64,000 bases of DNA from contig NC_091119.1 of the NCBI RefSeq assembly GCF_040183065.1, positions 186,379,543 to 186,443,542 on the forward strand, read 5' to 3'. Position 1 is the first letter of the stretch. Every line of letters begins with the position of its first letter. The notes beneath the pieces were generated by a model that was not told the origin of the DNA, did not search any database, and saw nothing but the letters and a program-made list of their open reading frames with translations. This document shows, piece after piece, positions 23,143 through 34,774 of this stretch. This DNA comes from Periplaneta americana. Its lineage: Eukaryota; Arthropoda; Insecta; Blattodea; Blattidae. The position numbers were made by a program, and so were the translations under genes.

Positions 23143-24230
23143 TCGGTTAAGAGAGAAATTGTATATAATATTCTTATTGAATTTGGTATTCCCAAGAAAC
23201 TAGTTCGATTAATTAAAATGTGTCTTAGTAAAACTTACAGCAGAGTCCGTATAGGCCAGTTTCTATCTGATGCTTTTCCAATTCACTGCGGGCTAAAGCA
23301 GGGAGATGCACTATCACCTTTACTTTTTAACTTCGCTCTAGAATATGCCATTAGGAAAGTTCAGGATAATAGACAGGGTTTGGAGTTGAATGGGTTACAT
23401 CAGCTTCTTGTCTATGCGGATGACGTGAATATGCTAGGGGAAAATCCACAAACGATTAGGGAAAACGCGAAAATTCTAGTTGAAGCAAGTAAAGCGATAG
23501 CGTTGGAAGTAAATCCCGAAAAGACTAAGTATATGATTATGTCTCGTGACGAGAATATTGTACGAAATGGAACTATAAAAATTGGAGATTTATCTTTCGA
23601 AGAGGTGGAAAAATTCAAATATCTTGGAGCAACAGTAACAAATATAAATGACACTCGGGAGGAAATTAAACGCAGAATAAATATGGGAAATGCATGTTAT
23701 TATTCGGTTGACAAGCTTTTGTCATCTAGTCTTCTGTCAAAAAATCTGAAAGTTAGAATTTATAAAACAGTTATATTACCGGTTGTTCTGTATGGTTGTG
23801 AAACTTGGACTCTCACTTTGAGAGAGGAACAGAGATTAAGGATGTTTGAGAATAAGGTTCTTAGGAAAATATTTGGGGCTAAGAGGGATGAAGTTACAGG
23901 AGAATGGAGAAAGTTACACAACGCAGAGCTGCACGCATTGTATCCTTCACCTGACATAATTAGGAACATAAAATCCAGACGTTTGAGATGGGGAGGACAT
24001 GTAGCACGTATGGGCGAATCCAGAAATGCATATAGAGTGTTAGTTGGGAGGCCGGAGGGAAAAAAAGACCTTCGGGGAGGCCGAGATGTAGGTGGGAAGA
24101 TAATATTAAAATGGATTTGAGAGAGGTGGGATATGATGGTAGAGACTGGATTAATCTTGCTTAGGATAGGGACCAATGGCGGGCTTATGTGAGGGCGGCA
24201 ATGAACCTCCGGGTTCCTTAAAAGCGAGTA
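23143..24230 (+). pseudogene. Non-LTR retrotransposon reverse transcriptase, 5'-truncated
   Basis: This is the best LINE copy in the window. The open frame runs from about 23143 without an ATG until 23218, so the start reflects truncation. It carries [14 protein letters not shown] and the catalytic YADD box (palm and active site), then [37 protein letters not shown] and the C-terminal [20 protein letters not shown]. An indel after VGRPEGKK shifts the frame to a stop at about 24118. The following bases still resemble the RDQW and MNLRVP ending in the other copies. It lacks the endonuclease and most of the fingers. The clade is not certain. Confidence 0.9.
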
Positions 24231-24815
24231 AGTAAATAATGACGATGATGATGATAATTATAATAATGATGATAATGCCTTTTCATTTCTAAAATCAAAA
24301 GGGGTAGAAACAAGAATGAATGCCAGATTTTCTGCTTCCTTTAAGGCCATCCCGTTGACCGAATTGAATCGTGGGTCATCTAAAAGGAATGCAAACTGGG
24401 TTGCCAGGAGGTTTATTCTTGGCCCTGTTGTCGTAAGACAGGTGGGGTCGCTGCCTGGGATAAGAACGTTATTTATGGCCAGACATGCATTATATCAGGC
24501 CGTCGGATATTCACATAAAACACTAATGTTGTGAGTCTTACATATTTCATCACGTCTTTTGTTGCGTATGCTTCCTAGTGTCTTGAAGATCCTTGTAACA
24601 CGGCTCTTTTGCCGCTATACAGTTCAAGACATACCGGTTCTTATTTGACTTAAATGTAGTTGTTCTTTCATCATTAATATACGGTATAAAAATCGATGCC
24701 TACGAGATGACGTACACTTTAACACAGCGGTGACCAAAACTCGAGCTGCAGTGATTTCATGCGACAGACAGCCTATGAAGTAAGTAGACGGAGGAAAGGT
24801 ACTTGGCATGAAAAC
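24231..24815. other. No feature seen beyond a short GAT run
   Basis: A gatgatgat stretch marks the LINE tail. The remainder is unrecognised. Confidence 0.4.
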
Positions 24816-25041
24816 TACAGGGACATCATTTTATTTTTACTTCAATTTTTATTGCACCTGGGTTTCTGAATGTACTTGACTCCCACCCCTTTCACTAATG
24901 TCCTTGCTAACGTCAGTCACACAAACTTACGGCCGCTGTTGCTAGTAGTGAAATAAACAGTACAGACTACAGTGTGCAAATCAAGATTTCAGGTATAACT
25001 CCCTGTAAAGTTGATTTGAATAATTTCGAGGGAAAAATTGT

Positions 25042-25111
25042 TCCGGATCCGGGTATCGAACCCGGGACCTTTGGTTTAACGTACCAACGCTCTACCACTG
25101 ATCTACCCGGG
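25042..25111 (-). other. tRNA-like module 1 of SINE trimer, Asn-like
   Basis: A box tagatcagtggtag and B box ggttcgatacc are present. The anticodon stem TTGGT/ACCAA encloses ACGTTAA, giving a nominal GTT anticodon with C at position 33. The acceptor stem pairs poorly, as expected of a SINE head. Confidence 0.75.
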
Positions 25112-25327
25112 AACTCTAACCGACACCGATCCAATTTTTCCCTCTATATCCACAGACCTCAAAGTGGGCTGACAACCGTCAAGCAACCAACATTTGAGTG
25201 CACACTAACTCTGTGTGACTTAAATTGTGGTTTTCTGTTAACGAACAGTGACGTGTATTATGCAAATCAAGCTTTCAGGTATAACTCCCTGTAAAGTTGA
25301 TTTGAATAATTTCGAGGGAAAAATTGT

Positions 25328-25397
25328 TCCGGAGCCGGGTATCGAACCCGGGACCTTTGGTTTAAGGTACCAACGCTCTACCACTGAGCTACCCGGG
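25328..25397 (-). other. tRNA-like module 2 of SINE trimer
   Basis: Near-identical to module 1, but the loop region reads ggtaccttaaacc and it lacks the leader. The module is cut within a few bases of its 5' end, where it joins the inverted third unit. Confidence 0.75.
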
Positions 25398-25497
25398 AAC
25401 TCTTAGTGTGCACTCGAAGTTGGTTGCTTGACGGTTGTCAGCCCACTTTGAGGTCTGTGGATATAGAGGGAAAAATTGGATCGGTGTCGGTTAGAGT

Positions 25498-25568
25498 TCC
25501 CGGGTAGCTCAGTGGTAGAGCGTTGGTACGTTAAACCAAAGGTCCCGGGTTCGATACCCGGCTCCGGA
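25498..25568 (+). other. tRNA-like module 3 of SINE trimer
   Basis: It has A box tagctcagtggtag, anticodon loop ACGTTAA between TTGGT and ACCAA, and B box ggttcgatacc. Position 33 is C, which argues against use in translation. Confidence 0.75.
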
Positions 25569-25914
25569 ACAATTTTTCCCTCGAAATTATTCAGAGTACA
25601 GTGTGTTTCAGAAATATGTTGAATTTTCTATAGACGAAAAAGCTTATATTATTGAAGTTTATTTTCACACAGGTATGGCGTGTAGCATAACTGAATTTAT
25701 CTATGTGTACTGAGCAGAAGTGAAGATTAGAGTTACCGAAACTACGGTACCTTATAATATAGTACGGTACTTAATAGCATTATTTAAACAAGAGTTTTGT
25801 TTTACTGTTTGTAGGTATGAAGGACGATGATGGAAACTGGAATTACAATATAACCTAATGTGAACACCAGTTTTTCTTTTTTTTTTTTCACAATTTCCTG
25901 ATTATATCATTGCG

Positions 25915-26139
25915 GAATATTTTCGTAGAAATATCATTAATCTGATAGATAAATTTAGAGCAACAGAGTGTACAGAAAGGAAGAAAAGTGTAAGATGGCC
26001 AACAAAGGTGACAGAAGATGCTGTAGAAGATGTTAGAGGTCCTAATAATTCGGTCAAGAAGTTAGCTGTAGAAATTGGGGTTTCTTACGGAAATGCTCAC
26101 AAAATTCTCAGGAATAAAATTAGGTCAGTAATATGCTGA
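25915..26139 (+). pseudogene. Mariner family M transposase, helix-turn-helix remnant
   Basis: The frame from about 25924 encodes NLIDKFRATECTERKKSVRW, then TKVTEDAVEDVR and KKLAVEIGVSYGNAHKILRN. This is the paired helix-turn-helix start of a Tc1/mariner-type transposase, with the second recognition helix well kept. It stops at 26137-26139. The catalytic domain is missing. An N-terminal piece from just before this region (RNMFAFSSDERAFNIESYFR) survives in copy d at 43373-43612, so the family once encoded a full transposase. Confidence 0.8.
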
Positions 26140-26453
26140 ATAAAGTAGACATTACATAATGTATATAACCGCCTGAAGACTTGAGTTTGTGAAAAAAAAA
26201 TTGTTACTATTCTACTGTTTCTTTTTTGATAAAATACTGTGAAGTAATGACCAAACTGAAAATCGTAATACTATATTTCCCTGTAACATAAATGGATACA
26301 CTACTTTTCTCTCGTCCTATAGCTAATAAAATGATTTGTTTACATATTGCACTAGCAACTCCAAACTCCTGTAATGGAAGGGGGTAACAGTGTTTCCGAG
26401 TATAGCCAGCTTGATGTTAAAAATGTTAGTAAAAATAAAGTGATGTCCCTGTA

Positions 26454-27064
26454 CAATCAGTGGTGGTTCCTGTACTAACATCTTGATCAATCCCGCGGAT
26501 AAAAATCTCAATCTTTGTTGTATCAGAAATGTCACTGCTGTCATCAAGAGCCAGTGAATAATATATCATTTTTCTTGCTTCTTTTTTTTAATCTTCATCT
26601 TGAATATAATCAGGGATTTTCTAAATTCTTCTCTCGATACTTGGTCAAGAAAATCGTAGTTTTTCAAAATAAAAACTCCTTATGGACAAGTTATTTAAGC
26701 TGTTTAATCGTTACTCTTTTGAGAAATTCTGTTGTATTAAAAGGTTTTAGAGCACGAGATATTTCAGACCCCATTAGGTAGCTGACTTCCTTACATTTAT
26801 TTATCTCATCTTTCTCTTCCTGGCTATGATTTAAGACATGTCAATTCCTGGCGTTTAACAGTTCGTTGGCACATACAGTAATATTGAATCAGTTATTCTA
26901 CAATATTATTATTAAATGAATAACTAATGAATAGTTACCTTCATCTAAAGATTAAGAAGATCAAAATTTAAATAAAACGTAATAATTTCATCCTTTTAGG
27001 GCTAAGATTTAAAAATATTAATATTCATGCACGTACAGAAGAATTATAGAAACACATACTTAGT
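26454..27064. other. No feature seen
   Basis: AT-rich sequence with no recognised gene or repeat. Confidence 0.4.
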
Positions 27065-27069
27065 GGTCA

Positions 27070-27112
<43 letters not shown>
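27065..27112. repeat. AAT microsatellite
   Basis: About 16 uninterrupted AAT units. No adjacent SINE or LINE end is recognised. Confidence 0.95.
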
Positions 27113-27426
27113 ATTATTCAGCGTGGCAATTAATGTTTCTATATATCTACTCCTAATTGAACCGTTGAGCAAAGTAAACATATTACATTTTGTCCGATAG
27201 AACAACAAACAATTTTCCTTCACAGTCTTTACGAAACCACCTCTTACTGCTTGTAGTGACAGAGTTTGTAGAGAGACATGATACCGCCACTGCTTGCCTT
27301 CAGTACGTGAATGAAACACACAGCAATGTACAGGAAACTCCTCGTATCCGTTTGAAAGTCTGTAATTACACGATGTAATCACGACACCTGGTTTGGTCAC
27401 CGCTGCTTTAACATTATACTGAGTAT
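27113..27426. other. No feature seen
   Basis: About 300 bp of mixed composition between two repeats. Short frames here have no recognised similarity. Confidence 0.4.
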
Positions 27427-27540
27427 GCGTTGGGGTTGGGGTATGATGGTTGGGACTGGATTAATCTTGCTCAGGATAGGGACCGAAGGCGGGCTTATGT
27501 GAGGGCGTTAATGAACCTCCGGGTTCTCTAAAAGAAGTTT
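27427..27540 (+). pseudogene. LINE 3'-end fragment
   Basis: The sequence matches the last 110 bp of the LINE at 23143-24230 (gtatgatggttgggactgga onward, ending atgaacctccgggttct). It ends in an ATT run, so the microsatellite looks like an expanded 3' tail. Confidence 0.85.
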
Positions 27541-27541
27541 T

Positions 27542-27606
<65 letters not shown>
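27541..27606. repeat. ATT microsatellite at LINE tail
   Basis: About 20 ATT units join the LINE fragment to the SINE head that follows. Since the SINE also ends in ATT, the SINE may have landed inside this array. Confidence 0.95.
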
Positions 27607-27916
27607 GGCGGATGGGTAGCTCAGTTGGTAGAGCAGCTGGCTACGGACTGGAAGGTCCGGGGTTCGATCCCAGGTGGCGACAGGATTTTTTCTCGTTGCC
27701 AAAACTTTCAGAACGGCCCCGAGGTTCACTCAGCCTCCTATAAAATTGAGTACCGGGTCTTTCCCGGGGGTAAAAGGCGGCCAGAGCGTGGTGCCGACCA
27801 CACCATCTCATTCTAGTGCCGAGGTCATGGAAAGCATGGGGCTCTACCTCCATGGCCCCCCCCCCAAGTGCCTTCATGGCGTGTTACGGGGATACCTTTA
27901 CCTTTTTACCTTTACC

Positions 27917-27967
<51 letters not shown>
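27607..27967 (+). mobile_element. tRNA-Arg-headed SINE with ATT tail, copy 1
   Basis: The head has A box tagctcagttggtag, a ctacgga loop and B box ggttcgatccc. The ctacgga loop is that of arthropod tRNA-Arg(ACG) as I know it. The body contains gaacggccccgaggttcact and ends ttaccttttacctttacc-like repeats before the (ATT)n tail at about 27918-27967. Other copies lie at 48509-48807 and 50672-50964 on the - strand. Short frames in both strands are not genes. Confidence 0.9.
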
Positions 27968-28860
27968 GTTAAATGTAGGGCTACAAACTCTAAAAATTTC
28001 CCAGAGTAAAATCCTTAAAGAAGACAGATAATTATTTCTTACACGTAAGTATAATATAATTTATTATGTAAGGGATATAACACTAGTTCCCAAGTTCGTC
28101 ACCATAATTACATAGATAATTGATGCGAAAGCTCAAATTTATCTAACTCTGATAAGTTTTATGTTGTATCTTCATTTTCTGAATAAAACCTGCGAGATTT
28201 TTTCCCTGCTTAATACGTTATTCATCTCCTTCGGTGTCGAGAGTTTCCTGAAAATTAATGATCTTATGCAGATCCGAGGGATTCTGATTAAAATTGTGTA
28301 AGGGATGATGGAAATGACTTGAACACTCTCCCATGGCAGGAAGCCAGCCCTCGATATCGCGTCGGTTTGCAACCCATGTGCCACCAAGTACCCCCTAATA
28401 CAAGGGTGAGTACGCATACACCATGACTCAGGGTACAGAACTTCAGGACCATCTGTTCGTTGCTATGGTGATGCGTGCTAATGATAGAGACGTTTGACGG
28501 AATAAGCGAAGATATTTTTATTACGTCTTGCTAGTCAACAGAGTACATCTGTGTGGTTGTGGGTTAAAATCCCGCCGGGGTCCGATAGCCAGTAGTTATT
28601 AATGTTCTAATTACATTTAAAATTTTGTGAGTAAGTTTTTATAACTGAAGCTGAGGAATATTTTAATTAGCCTATATTGAACCTCGTTTTTATCCATGCT
28701 AGTAGCTAATTTGTGCGCATTATACACGTAAGTCTATTTTACTGACAGTTGTAAGTCTGCAATTGGAAAGGAAAATTTGTGGTTACAGTGGCGTATTTAC
28801 AAACCGAAAGGACGTTCACTTTCTCAGTTAAAGAAGAGACATTTTACGTACCGTAGCTCA
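27968..28860. other. No feature seen
   Basis: AT-rich sequence. A B-box-like ggttaaaatcccgc at about 28560 is too isolated to call a SINE. Confidence 0.4.
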
Positions 28861-29894
28861 TACAGGGACATCATTTTATTTTTACTAACATTTTTAATTT
28901 TAACCTGTCTATACCTTTAGAGAACCGGAAACACCGCTTGCTCCCTCCTCCAAGACTGGAGTTCGATGATACTGGCGTAAAACACAAATCAATCTACTAG
29001 GTATAGGAAGGAAGAAAAGTAGTTCATCCATTTACGTAAACTAGGAAATATCGCGATTTTGAATTTGATAATTTTCATTAGGTTTTTCTTTAATCAAAGT
29101 ACAGTACTGTATTAAGAATAAGTGTTTTTACTCACGAAGTGAGTTATCCATGCGAACGTATTCATTATGCAGTGTATATTATACTGTCTACAGCACATTA
29201 GCGTACAATATAGAGAAAGAAGTTAAATTGAAAAATAATCATAATATGAATATTTAAACACAATTTTGAAAATGGTGGCCGTTCATTTCGATACAGGCTT
29301 CAGTTCTTTTGTGCATATTATCGCACTATAGACTATTGCCAGTTTCGTCCTTCGTACTAGTAACTCATGTTGAAATAATTCTGTACCTACTCTACGTACT
29401 GTAAATTCAATCTTCACTTCTGCCCGACCCGAAAATATAAAATTACTCAGACATGCTATCTACTGTCTGTCCAAGTGGTTATGCCGCAGGATCGTAGAAA
29501 GGGAGGAAATCACGCGACAGTTAATTACTTAACGAGGCCCTTTTATTAAAGTTAAATTATACAGCTGTATAATATTATGTAAACTTCCAATTCCTAAGAG
29601 AAATTAATGTTTTCAGAAAAGAGCTAAGACAGCCCAGCTATTACAGAGGGGCGAGCAGAAGCAGGTGGGGGAAATCGGGATGCGACGTAGGCAAACGGAC
29701 AGTACCTGTGCGAAAATATGATTCAATATTGAAAGCTCTTTCGTCACTGGAAAACGCGAACATATTTCTGGAACGTACTATACTCAGTAACTCAGTACTG
29801 CTTACTATCTGCGGTCTTGGTTCTATGTGGAGTTGGAACTTCAAAAACTCAGGTACAATAAAAATTGAAGTAAAAATAAAATGATGTCCCTGTA
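28861..29894 (-). mobile_element. Mariner family M, copy b (uninterrupted reference)
   Basis: The element is 28863-29892 (1030 bp) with TA flanks. Left end CAGGGACATCATTTTATTTT, right end its inverse after aaaaattgaagtaaaa. On the - strand, 29330-29230 resembles a transposase C-terminus (HKRTEACIEMNGHHFQN). At about 29722 it reads aaaatatgattc, the empty site for copy d inside copy c. Confidence 0.92.
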
Positions 29895-30480
29895 TAAACA
29901 GAAGAAAATTTAGGTAATTTTTTGACCTGTGGAGACCGTTTACCGTCTCTGACGGTCACAGTGCTGGTCGAGATGCGCGCGTTGGAACCAGCTTTAGAGC
30001 GGTGAATTTTAAAGGGCGATGAAATACTTACAAGGGAAGGGTTTCGGCTCGAACAGGAATTTTTGGTTAAACATATATACATAGGCTTACCTCACAATGG
30101 TGACGAAGACCGTAAAAGCATTCATTTGTGTAACTCTCCGTTTGGTTGGTAAAGGTCAATACACTTCTTTAAAAATGTACATGAGGATTCTCTATAAAAT
30201 GCCTGAAACAGCATGGAGCAAAGCAATAAGCACAACACACAGAAGCAACACCTGAACAATCTTCTGAACCACACTCCAGTGCTGAAAAGTCAAAAGCCAC
30301 CTGAATTACATTTTTGAAGTCCGAGACTTTTTCAGGATTCACGTAACCAGCTGACTGCCAGGAATACTGAAGCATAGGGCGGTATACTGGAGCAGACAAT
30401 TGGTTATGAATAACAGAGTGCATTTTCATTATAAACACTCGATTTTGACGATCTGGACTCCATCTGGACATGAACACGGA
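29895..30480. other. No feature seen
   Basis: Mixed-composition sequence with a short GC-rich patch at about 29930-29990. No gene recognised. Confidence 0.4.
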
Positions 30481-31190
30481 AATTCCGACTTAAACTAAAT
30501 CCAGAAAAATCACAGTCAATCATTGTGGGCCATTCACGTTTGTTAAGCACTATTACCATACCAAATTTTTCCCCGTTTAAAATACACGGCACCGAAATTC
30601 CGTTCAGTGAATCAGTAAAGAATCTAGGTATTTATATGGATAAAAGTTTAAATTGGAACATTCAAGTTGCAGAAACCTGCAAAAAAGTATTCTCATTAAT
30701 CCACTCGTTTAGACGATTGAAGAATTTTCTACCCTTTTCCATGAAAAAAAAATGTTAGTGCAAACGCTCGTGATGCCCCACTTCGATTACTGTGATATTC
30801 TGCTTACTGACCTAAGCGTTACTTCGGCGCAGAGACTACAACGTGTTCATAATATGTGCGTCCGTTTCGTCTGCAATATTCGCCGGGCTGATCACGTAAC
30901 ACCATCCCTCGAAATGTTGTCCTGGCTCCGTCTAGGAGATCGTAGGAAAATCCACTGTCTTTCCCTTCTCTTTCACATATTGCATTTCTCCACTCCTGTC
31001 TATCTTGCGTCTCGTTTTCAAAATTTATCCACCCATCATAACCTAGACACACGATCACAACACTCCTCAATATTATCCATTCCCTCCCACCGAACATCCT
31101 CATATTCATCTTCTTTCACTGTGGCTGTTCCTTGACTTTGGAATTCCCTACCGAGTAATGTGAGGGACTGTCAGACATCAAACAATAACG
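30481..31190 (+). pseudogene. Non-LTR retrotransposon C-terminal domain (second LINE family)
   Basis: The frame encodes LNPEKSQSIIVGHSR, then SVKNLGIYMDKSLNWNIQ, then after a frameshift at an A9 run near 30745, VQTLVMPHFDYCDILLTDLS and QRLQRVHNMCVRFVCNIRRA. This is the thumb and C-terminal region of a Jockey/CR1-like reverse transcriptase. The catalytic palm lies upstream and is missing. A stop at about 31133 precedes WNSLPSNVRDCQ in the usual family ending. The related copy is at 58476-58874. Confidence 0.85.
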
Positions 31191-31294
31191 AGATATTTTT
31201 CTAACAATTCTTGTTAATAATAATAGCTGTTTCAGGTTTCTCAATGTTTAATGGTTATATATATATATATATCATAGATAAATATCTAAATTAT

Positions 31295-31333
<39 letters not shown>

Positions 31334-31520
31334 ACTATTTCTTACCAATGTTTTTTATTGTCACACTAACGTTAGTTATCCAGTTTTCATTATTTACTTT
31401 CATGTTGTTTTATGATCTAGATATTAATGTAATAACTATGTAAGCAAATGTATTTAATTAGAATTAGAGTCTGGCTGGGCGGAAGAGAAGGCCTACTGGC
31501 CTTAGCTCTGCCAGATTAAA
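31191..31520 (+). other. 3' UTR of the second LINE family
   Basis: The end carries a short hairpin, aaggcctactggcctt, followed by agctctgccagattaaataa. The LINE at 58476 ends the same way (aaggccttacggcctt, then gccaggttaaataaa). A (TA)n run at about 31258-31273 and an ATT run at 31297-31331 lie inside. Confidence 0.75.
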
Positions 31521-31545
31521 TAAATAAATTATTATTATTAAATAA

Positions 31546-31604
<59 letters not shown>
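31521..31604. repeat. ATT microsatellite at LINE 3' end
   Basis: About 25 ATT units directly after the LINE end, as at 59429. Confidence 0.95.
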
Positions 31605-31605
<1 letters not shown>

Positions 31606-32768
31606 TTCCAAGTTAAGTTCTGGATTCTCAGCAAGAGTCCTTATGCAATCTGTTATCCTCCGAGCATTTTGTATTGTGTAAGGAAATAAATATCCAGAGG
31701 CTGGATATATTTAGTTTTTTTAGGTGGAATGATCATACATTCCATGTCCTAGCCTTGGAATGATTCATTTGTTAAGGTTGCGTCCTTGTGCGCATTCAAT
31801 GACTCACACAACAGTATATACTTTTAATTAGCTGCAATATTTTCAGACAGAACGTTGGAGAAAAATGTTCTTAAATGGGCTTTAGACATTTTTACCACTC
31901 GCACTAGCTTCTAGGCTAGGCTAGGCTTACGGGTAAGGTGTCCCATCCCCTTAACTTGTGCAGTGCTCTCCCCACCCCTCAACTTGTACAATGCTCTAAC
32001 AGACAAACCACACATTACACAAACGAATGCTTTTGGGAGCTTTACAGAGATGTAAAGATGGGCCTGTATACAAATTTTGGATACGAAATTCCCGTTCAAG
32101 CCGAAATCCTTCCCTTGTTAGAGTGGTTTTTTTCCGAAAACGAGATAAAACTGTGGGTTGTGTCGTGGATTACGGCACGTACAAAAATTCTGTCCCTGAT
32201 ATAGGGGTCCAGGCAAAAATCATGGAATTTACAATTCATTTTATATATCAATATGCCTGGTAAATTATTAAATAAGTATATAATAAATTTCAATCTTAAG
32301 ACATATCAACTTGCAAATGTTTATTTGCTATGTAATAACAATATGAACGTTTTCGCCGTTTAGGGCATCTTGAGATATAACAAAAAACATATAATCTGGA
32401 CCTATAACAGTAAATTATGCAAATGACAAAGAATAGAAAACAATATATGTAATACATAAGGTTCATGAGCTATATGTAAATATGACATAATGCAGGATGA
32501 ATATAGAGATAATCTTTGAATTTTAAAATTAGACTAGACGAATATTTTATACATATAGCTCATGTTACAATTAAATATACAATGGTTAAAATTTGTCAAT
32601 GATGTTAAAATTTAAATTTATAATGATGATAATAAAAAAATATTTTAGAGTAATCATAGCTGAGAATTGTCATGAGTTACGAGATAGTTTGCGTAGCTGA
32701 TGTTCGTGTATTTTGTAATTGTTTCATTTAGAGAGATCGTTGGCTTTTTAAATGGATGTTGTTTGACG
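31605..32768. other. No feature seen
   Basis: About 1.2 kb of AT-rich sequence with a ctaggctaggctagg stutter at about 31913. No gene or repeat family recognised. Confidence 0.4.
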
Positions 32769-32872
32769 ATTGGTGACTACTCTAATTTGACATCCTATTA
32801 CGTGTCATCACGTTTATTGAAGTACATAAAATGAAGATGTTATTTGTATGTCAAATTAGAGTAGTCACCAAT
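32769..32872. mobile_element. 104-bp foldback MITE
   Basis: Perfect inverted arms of about 24 bp starting attggtgactactctaattt enclose 56 bp of other sequence. The size and shape are those of a minimal MITE. Target duplication is not evident. Confidence 0.75.
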
Positions 32873-32929
32873 CTCCAATATTTCCCATTTTCTGCCTTCC
32901 TCTTAGTCTCCGTATACGATCTTTATATA

Positions 32930-33681
32930 TTAAGGGTATATGTACGTGAACGACTACAAATATTACAGAAAATGCAGGCTCTAAATTTCTAACATTTTAT
33001 AAGAAAATGAACTCAGAATTGGACAAAAATTACAAGGTACCTCAACAAGACTTATTAGAGCTTAAATATCTGATAAAAGTATAAAAAAGGTTATTAATAA
33101 TATTTTTCATACCAGTTTTATTAAAGTTTGAAAAAAAAAAAACAAATTCTGCAGTTACATCATTTGGTATCCATAATATTGTTATGGTCTCTCTGACATC
33201 TTTAATATTTTTTTCTGCGTGTAATAAACACTTATTTCTATAAAGTAGACTACTCTCAGACATGTAGAGTTGTTTATTTTAATACAATTAATTTTTTTAT
33301 TTGTCCTATATAAAATATATTAAAATTTATTTATTTTCAAAGAAATGGGCTTTATTGTAGTCCACCTTTTGCATAAATGCATGTTAAATCAGTGTACAAA
33401 ATTTCAGATTTCTATCTCTAATGATTTTGGAGTTATGAAATTTTTGCGTGAAAATTTTCAAATTTTGGAAATTTTAATTGAAAATAAAAAGCGAATTCTG
33501 AAAAAATATTATTAGTAACCTTTTTTTATACTTTTATCACATATTTAAGTTCTAATAAGTCTTGTTCTGGTACCTTGTAATTTTTGTCCAATGGTGAGTT
33601 CATTTCCTTATAACATTTTAGAAATCTAGAGTCTGCATTTTCTGATAACATTTGTGGTCGTTCACGTACATATACCCTTAA
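32930..33681. mobile_element. TTAA-flanked MITE, copy 2
   Basis: The element is 32934-33677 with perfect TTAA on both sides. Its ends of about 110 bp are inverted and match copy 1 at 21964-22720. It is the cleaner copy for defining the ends (gggtatatgtacgtgaacga). Confidence 0.92.
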
Positions 33682-34319
33682 TTTCGTCCATCATTTATAC
33701 ACCCAATGCCATGGGGATAAATATCTATTTATTTTGTCCAACTACAGTCTTGCATAATATAATTTCCTACTCTTGTTTGACAGGACGATTCGATTTGTAT
33801 ATTTGATACAAAATGTCTCGTTTTGTGAAACCAGCTGATGTCAGAATCTGGACATCTACACATTGTTTCACTGTAGTAAAACATTCATTCTGAGGCTCTT
33901 AAATAAATAGTTTCGCTGCAAGTTTTATTCTGTGACGTAATAGACGGTTTACACGTTAAATTTGTATCCGCAGTGACGTGGGCTTCGCCATATCAAAATC
34001 ATTTACTGTCAGCGATATTTTCAGCGTGATTACTCTTCTAGCGAAGTGACCCACATTTGCTATATACTTGACAAGAGAAAGCAATCTGCTGTAATTGAGA
34101 CTCTCGCTTTTAGGACGTCTGTGTGGGGAAAAGGGTTCACCATTTAGTGATTGCCAACTTTGAAGGACGACTTCCAGTCAGATGTGGACAAGTGTGATAT
34201 TTGTTGAAGGCGTCTCTAATACTGTACCCTAAAACTAAGATGTAATACTATACTATATGATATTGTAAGCAGTTAAATTATTTACAGAATTATATTCTGT
34301 TCCATCTGTAAAGAACAAG
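33682..34319. other. No feature seen
   Basis: Single-copy-looking sequence. Nothing recognised. Confidence 0.4.
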
Positions 34320-34548
34320 TCCAGCGCTGATCTGCTGTTTCGGAGCTGTGCTCGGAAGTGAGTTCGATTCCGCTTCGGCCGATTACTTGATTGGATTTTC
34401 TCCGAGGTTTTCCTCACCTTAAGGCGAATGTCGGGTAATCTATGGCGAATCCTCGGCCTCATCTCGTCAAATACAATCTCGCTATCATCAATTGTCGACA
34501 CTAAATAACCTAGTAGTTGATACAGCGTAGTTAAATAACCAACAAGAA
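34320..34548 (+). mobile_element. tRNA-headed SINE with taaataacc-type 3' tail
   Basis: The head is decayed (B-box-like gagttcgattccgc). The body has gattttctccgaggttttcc and gaatcctcggcctcatctcg. The 3' end reads agttgatacagcgtagttaa, the same tail as the SINE at 12688-12944 on the other strand. Confidence 0.8.
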
Positions 34549-34774
34549 AACAAGCCCTTCCCACTTAACTTCAATCACCAGCAAGAACCAGGAGATGCGT
34601 TGAAGTTCCACCTGATCCGTACGCATCTCTCAAGCTTGTGTTTTCTTAAAGGCGATCGAACATCATGCAGAGAGTAGAACTAGGGAGTCCCGCTCTTTTC
34701 AATATTGCTTTCTTTGTTATGACAGCAGTTATGTGCTGATGGTGCTGTTTGTGTTCAAACTGGTTGTGGTTGTT
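34549..34774. other. No feature seen
   Basis: Spacer before the 31-bp minisatellite. A few degenerate tggttgctg-like units begin near 34740. Confidence 0.4.

Larger units (their letters stand above)
24968..25605. mobile_element. Inverted SINE trimer with 9-bp target duplication
   Basis: The insert 24977-25596 is flanked by tacagtgtg at 24968-24976 and 25597-25605. It holds three tRNA-like modules: two in tandem on the - strand (25042-25111, 25328-25397) and one on the + strand (25498-25568) head-to-head with the second. Each is followed by the tail acaatttttccctcgaaatt. The first and third carry a long leader containing gaggtctgtggatatagagg. A second locus with the same arrangement lies at 57521-58066. 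Confidence 0.9.
24816..26453 (+). mobile_element. Mariner family M, copy a, interrupted by a SINE trimer
   Basis: The element is 24818-26451 with TA at both flanks. The inverted ends read CAGGGACATCATTTTATTTT on the left and the near-complement on the right. Without the SINE insert it is about 1.0 kb, like copies b, c and d. It keeps an N-terminal transposase remnant at about 25915-26139. Confidence 0.92.

Noticed and set aside
28540-28600. SINE head at about 28560
   Set aside because: Only a B-box-like string is present, with no A box, tail or target duplication.
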